A stretch of 64,000 bases of DNA. It comes from Capitella teleta. Its lineage: Eukaryota > Annelida > Polychaeta > Capitellidae. Made by a program: the position numbers and the translations under genes. The notes below the pieces were generated by a model. That model saw only the letters and a program-made list of their open reading frames with translations. It was not told the DNA's origin and ran no database searches. Of this stretch, positions 12,201 to 22,874 are shown one piece after another. Where the stretch lies: the NCBI GenBank assembly GCA_000328365.1, contig KB299236.1:124001-188000 (forward strand). The letters are read 5' to 3'. Each line of letters begins with the position of its first letter. Positions within the stretch are counted from its first letter, which is position 1.

Positions 12201-13469
12201 GTCTTTCTGGAGAGCAGCGATACGAGTTCCCTGGTGTCAAGGAATCTGCTTCAGGCTGAGGGTGAGATACTCCAGAAGGAGAATGCGGCTGCGCTTGCCA
12301 GGGCCTCGAGAACATCGTCAGAACGGAGCTCTAAGTCATCCAAAAAGAGCATTCGTAAAGCGGCGGCTTTCAGACGCGAATACCAACAGAGGAACCGCGA
12401 TGGGTACAGCAGTTCAGAGGAGGAGGAGGAAGAGGACAGGTCAAGGTCACGGAAGGGTCGAAGGTCAGATCAGAGTGGATCGTCAACGCTTCGAAGTGTT
12501 GTTCGAGAGGATGATGTGGCGTCCGTACCTTCTTCTGAGATTGAAGAAATCATTGAAGCACAGGAAAGTGAGCAAGAAATTATGCTCACAACTAGGTCAC
12601 ATGACTCTAAGGGCTCTCAGGACTCTAAAATGTCACTTGATTCCAAAATGTCACTCGACTCCAAAATGACACTTGACTCTAAAATTTCATGTGACTCTAA
12701 AAATTCACAAGATTCAAATGTGTCACATGACTCGAAGGTGTCACAGGAATCAAATGTTTTACAAGACACAAAAGTTTCTCAATCCTCATTCAAATCACAT
12801 GAATCCCAAAAGTCGTCCGTCCATGCTTTTGACGCCACTCGGAGATCTGGCGTGACCTCTGTGCACTCACCAGATGAGGTCGCTCCGCCACATGACATTG
12901 TTGCTTCAAGCGCAAGTAAAGATGAAATGAGGCCATCTGAATCGTCCAGAGAATCAACTCTCAAATCGAAAGAAAGCGAAATTCGCAAATCAGTCAATTT
13001 TGAAGACTCTGAAAAATTGACTCCTCGATCTGCGCTAAGCGAAGGAGGATCATCAACTCATGCCTCACAAGCCTCTCAGGCATCACATGCTTCTCATGCG
13101 TATCCTTTGAACACAAGAGGGGGAAGAAGGGAGGGGCTTTATTTACAATTGTGCTTTTGATTTCCTTCATTTGAATACAGATCAATTTCTTCAACGGCCA
13201 CCCAACTGGAAAAGACTTTGAAATCATTGAAAGCAAATACTCTCCCACAGGTTATAGCGGTATGTATATGTGTCAGTGTGACCTATTTTCATCTTGTTAT
13301 GCAGGATGAGGTCATTGAACGAGAGAAGGCAGAGGCAGCTAAGAAGTTTGGTGAAAGTTTTTTGAAGAATCGAACAAATTTGCAGCGTCTGACGACCAAG
13401 AGTCGCCCCGCCCCCTCCACGGACCAAGCACAACGTATCGCAAAAATCTTTGCTCAGAAATTTACATAA
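3233..13469 (+). CDS. C2CD3: C2CD3, C2 domain-containing centriolar distal-end protein
   Basis: C2CD3 acts at the distal end of centrioles, promoting elongation and the recruitment of distal-appendage proteins for ciliogenesis. Exons 3732–3912, 3965–4062 and 4112–4297 encode the conserved N-terminal C2 domain: [52 protein letters not shown] and PINGFFPVF, collinear with the vertebrate protein. Then come a serine-rich exon (4344–4754), [13 protein letters not shown], a Lys/Arg/Ser-rich tract (5563–5690), and further C2-type segments near 5.8–6.6, 7.2–7.7, 7.9–8.7, 8.8–9.6 and 9.6–11.1 kb. A long acidic, serine-rich exon follows (about 11.3–13.1 kb). The last exons are 13181–13250 and 13305–13469, ending [11 protein letters not shown]. 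Most introns are 45–70 nt. ATG 3233 ([14 protein letters not shown]) gives a basic start like the vertebrate protein, but its joining to the exon at 3358–3409 could not be closed in frame, so the extreme N-terminus is uncertain. ATTAAA at 13625 is a possible polyadenylation signal. Confidence 0.95.
12603..12800 (+). repeat. Coding tandem repeat (18 nt, DSKxSx hexapeptide) in C2CD3
   Basis: Ten consecutive 18-nt units plus one degenerate unit encode a six-residue period of the form D-S-K-x-S-x (units such as [24 protein letters not shown] and DSKVSQ). The reading frame is kept throughout and third positions vary, so the array is diverged rather than freshly expanded. It lies in the acidic serine-rich tail, outside the C2 domains. 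The regularly spaced serines next to acidic residues resemble casein-kinase-type sites, which is an inference. Confidence 0.85.
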
Positions 13470-14256
13470 TTTATTAATTCAAGTCTTCCGTTTTTGTGCC
13501 AAATATGATTAATTAACTTTTTTCGTTTTCCTTGCGCTCTACCTCTTAGTGCCTCAATGTCAATGGTTATCTTATCTTTGCATCATTTTTAACATTTCTG
13601 TGTTTGTATATTTCCTGTTATATGATTAAATTATGTAGAATATTTTGTTACTTTTCCCCTTTGTACATGCATGCGGTTCAAGGTCCTCCCATTTCGACAA
13701 CATCAGAGGAATGAAACTAGGTTCAGGCAATAATTACTAGTACCGTGAATAATTATGAATTTCCATCTCAACAATATGAACCAAAAGATCAAAAGTGACT
13801 TTTTCTTTTCATCTAGTCGCTCTGATCAGACAATAATTATCCACTTAAAAACTTTTTTGTTGGTTATAAATGCTTCAACTCATCAATTTCAGGCAATCAG
13901 ACATACAACACACGTGTTCACATAATTACGTCACCTGTTTTTGTCAGTTGAGAAACGCCTGCCTCATGCCGTTATCAGTAACTTGTGCTGTTATCAGTGC
14001 CAGCATGCCTATGTAATTCTGGTATGAATTTAATGTATGTATGAGAATAGCTCATCTAATCATGTAGGTAGCTCATCTAGGCATAATTTTTAAATTTAAA
14101 TAATACGCTTTTTTTTTTTTACAATTTATTTTCATGTCTTCAATTCATAAGCTAACAAAAAATTAAAAAATTGCTACAGAGAGACTTAATTGACCAGAGA
14201 GTGAATTACTAATACAGTGTTTGTTTCTATGGAAGCACCAAATATATGAAATATTC
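13470..14256. other. Convergent intergenic region, C2CD3 and CCDC22 3' ends
   Basis: Two genes meet tail to tail across 787 bp. ATTAAA at 13625–13630 could serve C2CD3. TTTATT at 14125–14130 (AATAAA on the minus strand) could serve CCDC22. The rest is AT-rich with short homopolymers, and I see no gene in it. Confidence 0.6.
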
Positions 14257-17200
14257 TCAAGAATTATGATTCTTCTTGTATTTGGCCATCAGCTGAGAAT
14301 TCTCCTTTTTCATCTCATGTAAATCTCTGCTGATCTTCTCTAAATTGGCTGTTGTTTTCTTCTTTCCTTCCTGCTCCATCTGGAAATAGGTCCAAATACA
14401 TGTATACTAGTAGGTCAAGCATAAATGAAAATATAGGTCAAAAGTGATAAATAATTCTGAATATTCCTTATAAAATTATCAGAGGAAAAACCAAGCTCAC
14501 AACTGAATGTAATTCTGGGATAATTTCCTCCACACAGCACTAACCTGGTCCTCCAAATCCCTGATTTCTCTCATGATGACTCCAGTGTCCTCCACGGTCT
14601 TCATCAACATGCTGCAGTTCTGTTTAAACAAAATATTGAATAAAGTTAACAAATGTCTGACACGACCTCTGACCTCATGCAGAGCGGCCAGATACTTGTA
14701 CGCTTTCCTAACCGCCTCTTCCTTTTTGGCATCCTAGCAGAAACACAACTCATCAATCAATCAATTCATCAACCAATCAATACCTTAAAGATGAGTTCAT
14801 CAGTGACAGTGAACGTCCGGTCAAGTTTTCCGGTCAGTTGGTTGATGTCCTTCTGCAGTGACCGAGTGTCCAGCAACACTTGATCTATACTCAATTTCTG
14901 CTTCTTGATATTTGACACGATTTCCAGGATTCGCCGCGTGTAAGCAGATCGATTGACGTCTTTCGCCATCTTCTCGTACTCGATGACCTTTGACAGAGAC
15001 GAATCCAATGAGAATTCCCAGAAGCAGTTATGTAACTGACCAGCTGTTTGTAGACTTCCTCTTTAGTCCGTGTGTCAGCAGCCATTTGCTTCATTCTCTC
15101 GCGCAACTCTTGAATCTCTTCTAGCTGTTGCTGGCTCTCCGACTATTCAGATAGTGAATTAATTGAGGTCGATTCATTCATTCAAAGTCAAGATTTCACC
15201 ATTTGAGACTGCGCTAAGTGCTTCAGTTCCTCGTATTGAGCAATCAGGGGCTGACGTCGTTTCTCCCATTGCGCTTTCAAACTGAGCAAACGTTCAGAAC
15301 TGGCTTCAACAAGACCCTGAGGAAGGAAGCAATATACATTTGAATGCTAGCAAGGAAGCAATATTTAGATGAATAGGTATTATAAGAGAAGCTGACTCCC
15401 AGGAAAATAAAATTGACGACCAACCTGCATATCAGTGATATTCTTTTCAGCATTTGGCAACAAATCCAGAGTTTTTTTCTTGACTTTATATTCCTCTTTC
15501 ATGGCCGCTTGACTCTCCTCCAGATTTCCAATTTCTTCCTCCATCTAATTAAAAACAATATAATCAGTTAATAAAAATTAACTTATAATAATAACTTAAT
15601 TACCAAAATGGATTTCTCTTTGAATTTCTTCGATTGAATGCGCAGACGATCCAAGTTGGCCGTCACTTGAGCGAGCGTTTTTCTCAATTCCTCCGTCTCC
15701 TCTTCTCTCTTCTTTTGCGTGTCCTGTTGAGAAATATATTTGATAGAAATCAGAACTCAATTGGCAAATATCACCTCTTCTGAATGAACGACTGGGGTCC
15801 CCACTTGAGACACCGCGTTCTCTTCATCCTGAATAAATAATAATTGAATTATAAAAATCTGATTTTACTTTCAAAGACAGACCTGAGCAAATTGCAGTTT
15901 CTCGATGTGAGTGAAGCGTGACGCTTTGGTTTTTGTTCCGGCTGTTCTAATTGCACTGAGTGACTGCAGCATTTCCTTGTTGCTCGATTCAGCGACCTTT
16001 ACGCTTTGACTTATCTGATCTGAAATCTTCTGCAGCAATTTTTCTTTCTTCTTCTTTTTGTATCCCTGAGAGATCATTCATTAGTTGAGTGATTTAATTT
16101 TTCTGGGCCATTCACTTCAACAGGGAGTCTCGAGTACATTCCAAGGGTGTTCCATTCATTTTCCCATTCGTGGTGAGCACTCAACTGGCCCTCATTCGAA
16201 GCAAGTAAAGATGCAGCCACATCGCGAGAAGACTTTGGTTGGTGCTGAGCATACGGCATGTGTTTGGAGAAGTAACACCGCGTTTCTACGCATAAATTAG
16301 TACACAAGCAAAGAATAAAAAATAAAAAACTACCTTTTGATATTGGCGTTGTCAAATCTTCTAATCCTTCTGGAATGGCTAATGGGGTTGAACGGAAAGA
16401 GTGCACATCAGAATATGCCTGAAATGAACCAAGTGAGACTTTTCTAACACGCACAGGTCACTGACCTCTCTGTGCCAAGTGTCTCCCCGCCAACAAACAC
16501 CATTCCTCTTGCAGTAATTTGGAGTCCAAGGCAAAGAAATACGACGCATCAATTCTGCTGAAATTGACTTGCGCAGGAGAGCAGACGCCCCTGTAATAAG
16601 ACGTCAATATAAAATTATCTTTGCATCAATTCAACCAACCAAGCGATTCTTCAACACCCTGTGAAGCCTCTTTGGGAAGTTTCTCAATCAAGAAAATGAA
16701 AACTCGACGAATATCAGCTTCGCTTGAGTAAAGGAACGTTTGGTAACCGACTTCTCCTCGATAACCAATATCCTGAAAGCAGAAACAACGTCATATATAT
16801 ATATATTTTATGAGACCATTCTGGCTCCAATCATTACCTGCACAGCACTCGCTAAGGAAGTTCCAATGCGGAACCTTGCAGACATACTAGGGGGCAGTTT
16901 GTAAGGAAGGTCAAGATCTGGGTTGATGACCCTGAGGCATCTTGCCACGCCTTCCACAACCAACTCAGTGCTGAACTGAGCGACCGCTTCTACTTCATCC
17001 TCAACATCACTGAAAATAAAAAGTGTAAATGATTTGGAATAAAACTGATGGAAATCAAAACAGGATGGAAGATTATTGTGCAATAAAAAGCTGTTATTCA
17101 GAAAAATAATGTAAAGGTTTGGTAAATAACAAATTCAGGATTCAGGATTATGAAGGAAATGAAAAAAAAAAAAAATTTTTAAAAATGCATCAACACTAAA

Positions 17201-17571
17201 CTAATAATCGTTCAGGGACAACAATGGCAGATGGTCCAGCACGACAAGGAGTTAGGAACAGCATGAAATGGACAGGTAAGGAGATTCTGAGGTTCATCCA
17301 ATTTCAATTCAATGTGTCAAGGGGTTGAACTTGAAGGGTCACGAAATCAGAGTCCACCATCATGACATGTTGACTTGATGTTCTCTTCTGCTCAGCTTTG
17401 GATAACCCATGCACGACAACATTAATTAAATGAGTTGATTTAATGAAGGATTAACTTACAAAGATCAGAAGAACCTTATTACACAGTTTAAAATAAAATG
17501 TTGAGAAATACTTATACTAACCATCCAATTGAACGGAGGGTGTGGGCGATAATACCATCGACTTCCTCCAT
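14257..17571 (-). CDS. CCDC22: CCDC22, scaffold of the COMMD/CCDC22/CCDC93 (CCC) complex
   Basis: CCDC22 scaffolds the CCC complex, which works with Retriever and WASH on endosomes to recycle membrane cargo. The start ATG is at 17571 (MEEVDGIIAHTLRSIG); exon 1 ends at 17522 and splices in frame to 17009–16838. That exon carries the N-terminal calponin-homology-like (NN-CH) hallmark TELVVEGVARCLRVINP and MSARFRIGTSLASAVQ. Further exons give GYRGEVGYQTFLYSSEADI (about 16.7 kb), ASLLASNEGQLSAHHEWENEW (about 16.2 kb), SRFTHIEKLQFAQ (about 15.9 kb) and a long coiled coil. The coiled coil includes EEVYKQL, YTRRILEIVSNIKKQK and LTGKLDRTFTVTDELIFKD, all near-identical to vertebrate CCDC22. The final exon ends YKKNHNS with the stop at 14259–14257. 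All introns but the first are short. Neighbours are convergent C2CD3 and divergent, distant SCLT1. Confidence 0.95.
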
Positions 17572-18183
17572 TTTAGATTTCTACGGGCCGATGACTTAAC
17601 TTTCGATCACGAACACATAAACACAAATCTAAAGGCATAAGTTAGCCTTTCAGTGTTAACAATAAGCCAACCAAATAAAGGATAATCTGCATAAGAACAT
17701 AGCAATTATTTATATGCACAAGGGGTGTGTCATGTGACATGCAGTATTTTGGTGGGGGTGAAACAAACAGTGCTTCCATGTTCTGATTGGTCACGAAACT
17801 ATATTTCACTGGTCTCCGGCGCTACTGAAAAGAAGCACCGGCACACACCGATGAAAACTCACCCCTATTTTGGTACATCCATTGCACTCGATTTCATATG
17901 ACGTTACTCGGAACTCCCAAGATGACTCGCAAGGCGAGGCGAGTGAAAATGAAATAACAGTATTTGCTAAAAACGACCAGTTGACTAAATGTTACTATAA
18001 ATAGCAGCCAATGAGATACCACCTATCATCGGTGTGTGTCTGTGTCATTATATATGACCAGGGAACCAGTACAAAAACCTATATAATCCACTATGACGGG
18101 CTTTTATGACTTCTAACACCAAATTGGACGATATTGTAATCTGGAGGGATCACGTGATCATTGACCACATTGCCTCTTCTTCA
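17572..18183. other. 5' flank of CCDC22
   Basis: About 600 bp between the CCDC22 start codon and a transposon. This must hold the CCDC22 promoter and 5' UTR. I see no strong core promoter motif, no RFX box and no ORF resembling a protein. Confidence 0.5.
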
Positions 18184-18827
18184 GGGGCCGATTCCTGAAA
18201 GAAACTTAACTTTGGGACTTAAGTTAAGTCCTCAAGGCGTTAAGTTAAGTTTTCAGGTTAAGTCAATTCCACAAACGCATTTTTGCTGAACCTAACTTAA
18301 GTAGCGTAAACCGGATTTGGCTATCTGCCAAGGAATGTACAACACATGACAGGAAATTTGATCAGTGGTAAACGAACCTTGCAACATGACTTTTATGAAC
18401 TGTTTATGATTTTTCCGAAACTTTATTGAAAACGAAAGCATCACAAATGCAAAATGCGAGTGTATAGCGTCGTTGATTCCTAATCATAACGCAACAAATG
18501 GGTTTTTTCCGCTTTACATTCATAACGTTTTTTGTTTTGTTTTTTACATAACGATTTTATTATTATTTATTTTTTTATTATTTATTTTTTTTTTTTTTCA
18601 TGACGCCTTCCAGAGCATTAGCTGAGGTATTGACACCATAGCATTAATCCGGCGTCTTCTTATCAGCGCCATCTTGAATTCACTAAGTTTGATTAAAGTC
18701 AGGTGGAGAGGTCACTTAAGTTTTGCAGGGTCTAGAGGACTTAAGTTTGTTTCTGGAATCGTTTTAGTCAACTTAACTCCTCTCGAACTTAGTTTTATCA
18801 CTTAAGTTTCTTTCAGGAATCGGCCCC
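18184..18827. mobile_element. MITE-like non-autonomous DNA transposon with 26-bp terminal inverted repeats
   Basis: The first 26 nt (18184–18209, beginning GGGGCCGATTCCTGAAAG) are the exact reverse complement of the last 26 nt (18802–18827, ending CTTTCAGGAATCGGCCCC). Inside each end there are several ACTTAAGTTAAG-type subterminal words. The 644-bp element has no transposase ORF, so it must have been moved in trans. No clear target-site duplication is visible (flanks TTCTTCA and AGTTTGA), so I do not assign a superfamily. The perfect ends suggest a fairly recent insertion or recent copying. Confidence 0.85.
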
Positions 18828-19158
18828 AGTTTGATTGACAGCTATAGACGGTACGTGTGACGTGTTAATTGCTATTTGCGGTGCTTGATCTGTGGGGCTG
18901 TCTGCAAACTTGAAAGTCTGTGATTTTAGTCTGGATTCCTATGTTTTGAAAATGGCTAACAAGGACTGTTGTGAAATGTGATTGGAGCAAAATTCGGCCA
19001 ACCAGACTTCTTTGATCATTTTTCTTAAATTTGTGAGATTGTCAAGCAATTCAACTTAATTTGACTGACTGAGCTGATTCCAATTTTATCTCCTTCTAGC
19101 TCATAATTAGGGTGTGCCGAGCTCACCTGCTGACCAATCGTTGCAGTTACTGTACGAC

Positions 19159-19331
<173 letters not shown>

Positions 19332-20050
19332 GTTTATTTCAGACTGAAATCCATATACATGCATATGATAAATGAAATAAATAAATAAGACGAAACTAAA
19401 AATAAATAATAATAAATAAGCAATGTATCACATCAATTCATAGATAAAACAGACTTCCAATGATGCCACAAAGATGAATTAAAGACAGTACACGATAAAA
19501 TTGGAAGTTAAAAATAGCATGTCTAAGAATTTCATTAAGAGATTTAACATGGTTAAATGCAAACATTCCACTGGCACTACAAAACCGAGGGTAAAACATG
19601 AAGCGACAAAATGAGTTGTTGAAAGCAATCGTCAATTTTTTCCTCATGGCCGATTTCTTAAAAATAGACCAACAGTGGCCAGAATAAATGTTACCACAGA
19701 AGGTTGTAAAAAGTGAGCACTGAGTGCAGACACTAAAATATCTGGATAAATAATTGCTCCGAACATAAAAAGACCTTAACTGCCTTGCGAAGTCAGTATT
19801 CTTCGAACAGTCATTTGAAATAAAAACTCCCAGGTATTTACATGATGGTGTAACACTTAGAACATTACCACTGAGGGGAACTTTGCAATGCCTCTTAAAT
19901 GTGGAGGTTCGAGGTTTAAAAAGCATGCATAGTTTTCTTAAGATTAAGCATAAACAAACAAAAGCATTGTCTATGTGGTTTGTTTGATGCGACTGTCGGC
20001 ATTGGTGGAGGGCCATTGAATATTAGCAGCCTCGTGGCAGCAACGAAAGA
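19332..20050 (-). mobile_element. 5'-truncated LINE (non-LTR retrotransposon), C-terminal reverse-transcriptase region and 3' UTR
   Basis: A minus-strand reading frame (20016–19438) has features typical of the segment after the reverse-transcriptase active site in CR1/L2/jockey-like elements: KLCMLFKPRTSTF, SCKYLGVFISNDC, then a Cys/Phe-rich stretch with LFTTFCGNIYSGHCW and a C-terminal FNNSFCRFMF…SASGMFAFNHVKSLNEILR. The upstream catalytic part is absent and the element is severely 5'-truncated, as is usual for LINEs. Downstream are a short 3' UTR and the (ATT)n tail. The family assignment (CR1-like rather than another LINE clade) is tentative. Confidence 0.8.
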
Positions 20051-20589
20051 AGCTGACCGCATATTGGCTGACCATTCGACCATGTTGCCTTGTTAAAGAC
20101 ACTTTTCTTTTCTGCTCACATTTTGATCAGCAATAATCACTCGCACTTTTAAGAAAACGAATCATTGAATGTGCTGTGTAAATCCAAATAAGATACCATC
20201 CAGGTCCATTGAAGACCCCATAGACGCTTACATCAAAACAAATTCAGCAACATGCGTGGTAAAACCTGTGTTAGCGACCACCGGTATTCAGCAACCACCT
20301 GCTCTAAGTGACCAGCAAGATAGCGAGATAAAGCAATTGAATGAACAAAGGGGGTTGCTACAGACGTATATAGTGTTCAGATAAGTAAACTGAAAGAGAT
20401 TTATGATGTCATTTTGACAATTCTACTCGTAATAGAACTGTGTGTGGGGATCCTCTTTGCCTGCAGGATCCTACATCATCCCCGGTCGGGGTAAACTTAT
20501 CTCCGACCCAACCCCAAAGGGCCCTGAGTAGGGATGAATGTGACGATGATGTTCCATTTTCAGATGCCAGTTTTTTCATCAGAGTATAG

Positions 20590-20751
20590 GGGGCACCGAA
20601 TAGTTCAGTCAATTTGATCGGCTGACTGCAATCCTATGCTGACCATGAAGGTCGAGGTCCCGGGTTTGAGACCCCATCGGGCCACTGGCATTATGATTGA
20701 GAATTATAATTGTAATTCATTATAATTATAATTCTTTTGTGACTCTGCAGT
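20590..20751 (+). mobile_element. tRNA-derived SINE-like repeat
   Basis: The segment begins GGGGGCACCGAATAGTTCAG. It contains an A-box-like TAGTTCAGTC (20601–20610) and, 62 nt on, a B-box-like GGTTTGAGACC (20663–20673) inside CCCGGGTTTGAGACCCC, as in the T-arm of a tRNA. It does not fold into a credible tRNA, so a SINE head is more likely. A tail follows (20692–20751: TATGATTGAGAATTATAATTG, then GTGACTCTGCAGT). A second copy of the tail alone occurs at 21522–21565, which supports a dispersed repeat. Confidence 0.45.
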
Positions 20752-22743
20752 GCTGCCCAACTGCGTAACAAGACTGGGCGCTCTGTACTACTTTCTATTA
20801 TGGTATGTGGATAGAGAACTCTTGGGATTTATCGATAAGAGTAGGATAGTGGGTCGCAAAAGAAATAAAAAAACTGTAATAATTGGACAAAATAAAAACA
20901 AAAGCAAAAAAGAAAAAGAGAGACTCATCAAACATAGACTTGACAAGATTGGACAAGACTTAGCAGCATAATCGAATCATGTTGAAGTCTCGTTTAAAGT
21001 CGCCAAGCAGAAGAAGCTTTGTACCATCGTTGACGCCTCAATCAAGTCATGCATTGTCAGAATTGTGCTCAGAAATGTGTTTGGCGACAGTGCAGCAGCC
21101 AAAGTGAAGGAAATATCCAAGTGACCATTTTCAGTAATATGGCTAAAGTCCTTGTTGATAGCAGAAGTGTCAGAGGTCAAGAGAAGTGACATTTGCAATC
21201 ATCTGATCGAGCTGGAGGAAGAGCCTCCTCTGACCACATAAGCCTTAGCTGCTCCAGGATTAAAAGATTAAATAAAACCACACACAAAAAGAGCTCCCCA
21301 GATACTTCTCTGACATGAAGGAGAAAAAGGAGTCCTTTTACTCGTTTGTGAGGTACCCATTCTCACCACTAAACAATGTGGAGGATTTGAATGTTCAAGG
21401 GTGGCATTCAACATTTTTTCTCTGAGCTGCGAAGCGACTCCACAGTCAAAGCAAAGTTAAAATATGAGGATTTGGCTACCTTCTGGTGCTGATTGTCTGA
21501 AGTTTATCCAAAAAAGAGCTTTATGATTGTGAATTACAATTGTGATTTTTCAGTGACTCTGCAGTATCCCGAATGAGTTGGATGGAGCCATAAATCCCCA
21601 TCACGCACGCACGCAGGTGAAAAGCAGCAGGCATCTTAATGAATTAGTGATTGGGGTTTTATGGCTCCACCCAACCCAATATATGTAAAAAACGTATAGC
21701 TTATAAGAAGCATACACCACACTGTACAAATAGTGTTTTAATAATTGAATCTTGCAATAACTCACAATATTGCCTCGAAGATATTGAGCGATATTGATAT
21801 TGGTAGTTATGGTAAGGCCTACTGACTAAGACTACTAAGAAAATATTTCATTCATTTTCGTGAACAGCAAAGCGTTGTCTTAGCAAGAATAGTTGGCCTG
21901 GGAGCTCAACTGTGATTCCCATGAAATGTATGAATTAGTCGCTCCAAGAAATGCTAGTAGTTTGGTAACTTGGTATTATTATAAGACCTCACCCAAGCAA
22001 TATTGCCAGATTGGAAAATTCGATCAAGCTGTCGTCTCCGCCACCAAAGAGATTGAAAACGATCGAATAAGAAGTATTTTTGTCATTTTAAAGATAGTAT
22101 ACTAAGGATTTTGAATGCGCACAGCAGTAATTGTACTGTAGATAAATAGTTAATGATCCTATTTGTTCTTGATTTATGTTGGTTATTTGTGTCATGTTGA
22201 GTCTAAATTTTGAAAAAAAAAATCTTGTCAGGGCTTGAGAGGGGGCCACCCCCTTCCACATCTACCCCCGTTTGGGTTCCTCCAAAGTCTCTTGCTCTAG
22301 GAAATAGAAAGGTTGACAGGTATGCATCAACTCGACATGGTCATATGTAGTTGTAATCAATTTATATCAACAAAAACGTGTACGGTAAGGTCGATTCCGA
22401 GGGGGGTGGTCAAAAAGTGGATGCTTACGTTTAAAAACTGCGCACCCCACAGCTACATGGTTGATACTGGGTGATAGCCAAATGGGCTGGTTGGTATCTA
22501 CACATATCTTTTGTTGTAAACAATGCAGGATTTCTCGAATAATGAACGATTATTCCAATTCCACACAATTTCCGTCTCACACCACACAATTTTCCGTCCG
22601 TCAATGATATGCAAATGATAAGCCGGACATTCTCCGTCATCCGTATCCCCACTGTTGTACAAGGACTCAGATTATTTTATGAGATCAGAAACGGGAAGCA
22701 ATAATTATGTAGCCAAAAAGGAAACCTTTTAGATTGTTTACAT
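20752..22743. other. Repeat-derived gap upstream of SCLT1
   Basis: Contains the second copy of the SINE-like tail (21522–21565: TATGATTGTGAATTACAATT, then GTGACTCTGCAGT) and decayed coding-like fragments at 20.98–21.50 kb in no continuous frame. I recognise no protein in them. The remainder, to 22.74 kb, is AT-rich with no gene I can support; the SCLT1 promoter should lie near its right end. Confidence 0.4.
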
Positions 22744-22763
22744 CATGGCGGCCGAATCAAGTT
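22744..22763 (+). promoter_or_regulatory. YY1-like ATGGCGGC element upstream of SCLT1, shared with C2CD3
   Basis: CATGGCGGCCGAATCAAGTT lies 111 nt upstream of the SCLT1 start codon and matches the element at 3123–3142 in 18 of 20 positions. Its ATG opens a six-codon upstream frame (MAAESS, stop). ATGGCGGC is the YY1 core. Function is inferred. Confidence 0.5.
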
Positions 22764-22874
22764 GAAATTTGTTCACGATACGTGTTTTATGAATAGAATA
22801 AGTATTACATGCTGGATTTGCAAAGGCGCTTTGGAATTTGTTACAATTTTTAATTTACTTTAACTCGACCAAAG

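Noticed and set aside
18184-18827. An autonomous transposon or a virus-derived element
   Set aside because: No transposase, integrase, capsid or polymerase reading frame is present; only the inverted-repeat ends and short subterminal words.
20600-20680. A functional tRNA gene
   Set aside because: A- and B-box-like words are present but the acceptor and anticodon arms do not pair; a tRNA-derived repeat explains it better.
20970-21500. A protein gene between the SINE-like repeat and SCLT1
   Set aside because: Coding-like pieces are short, in different frames and match nothing I recognise.
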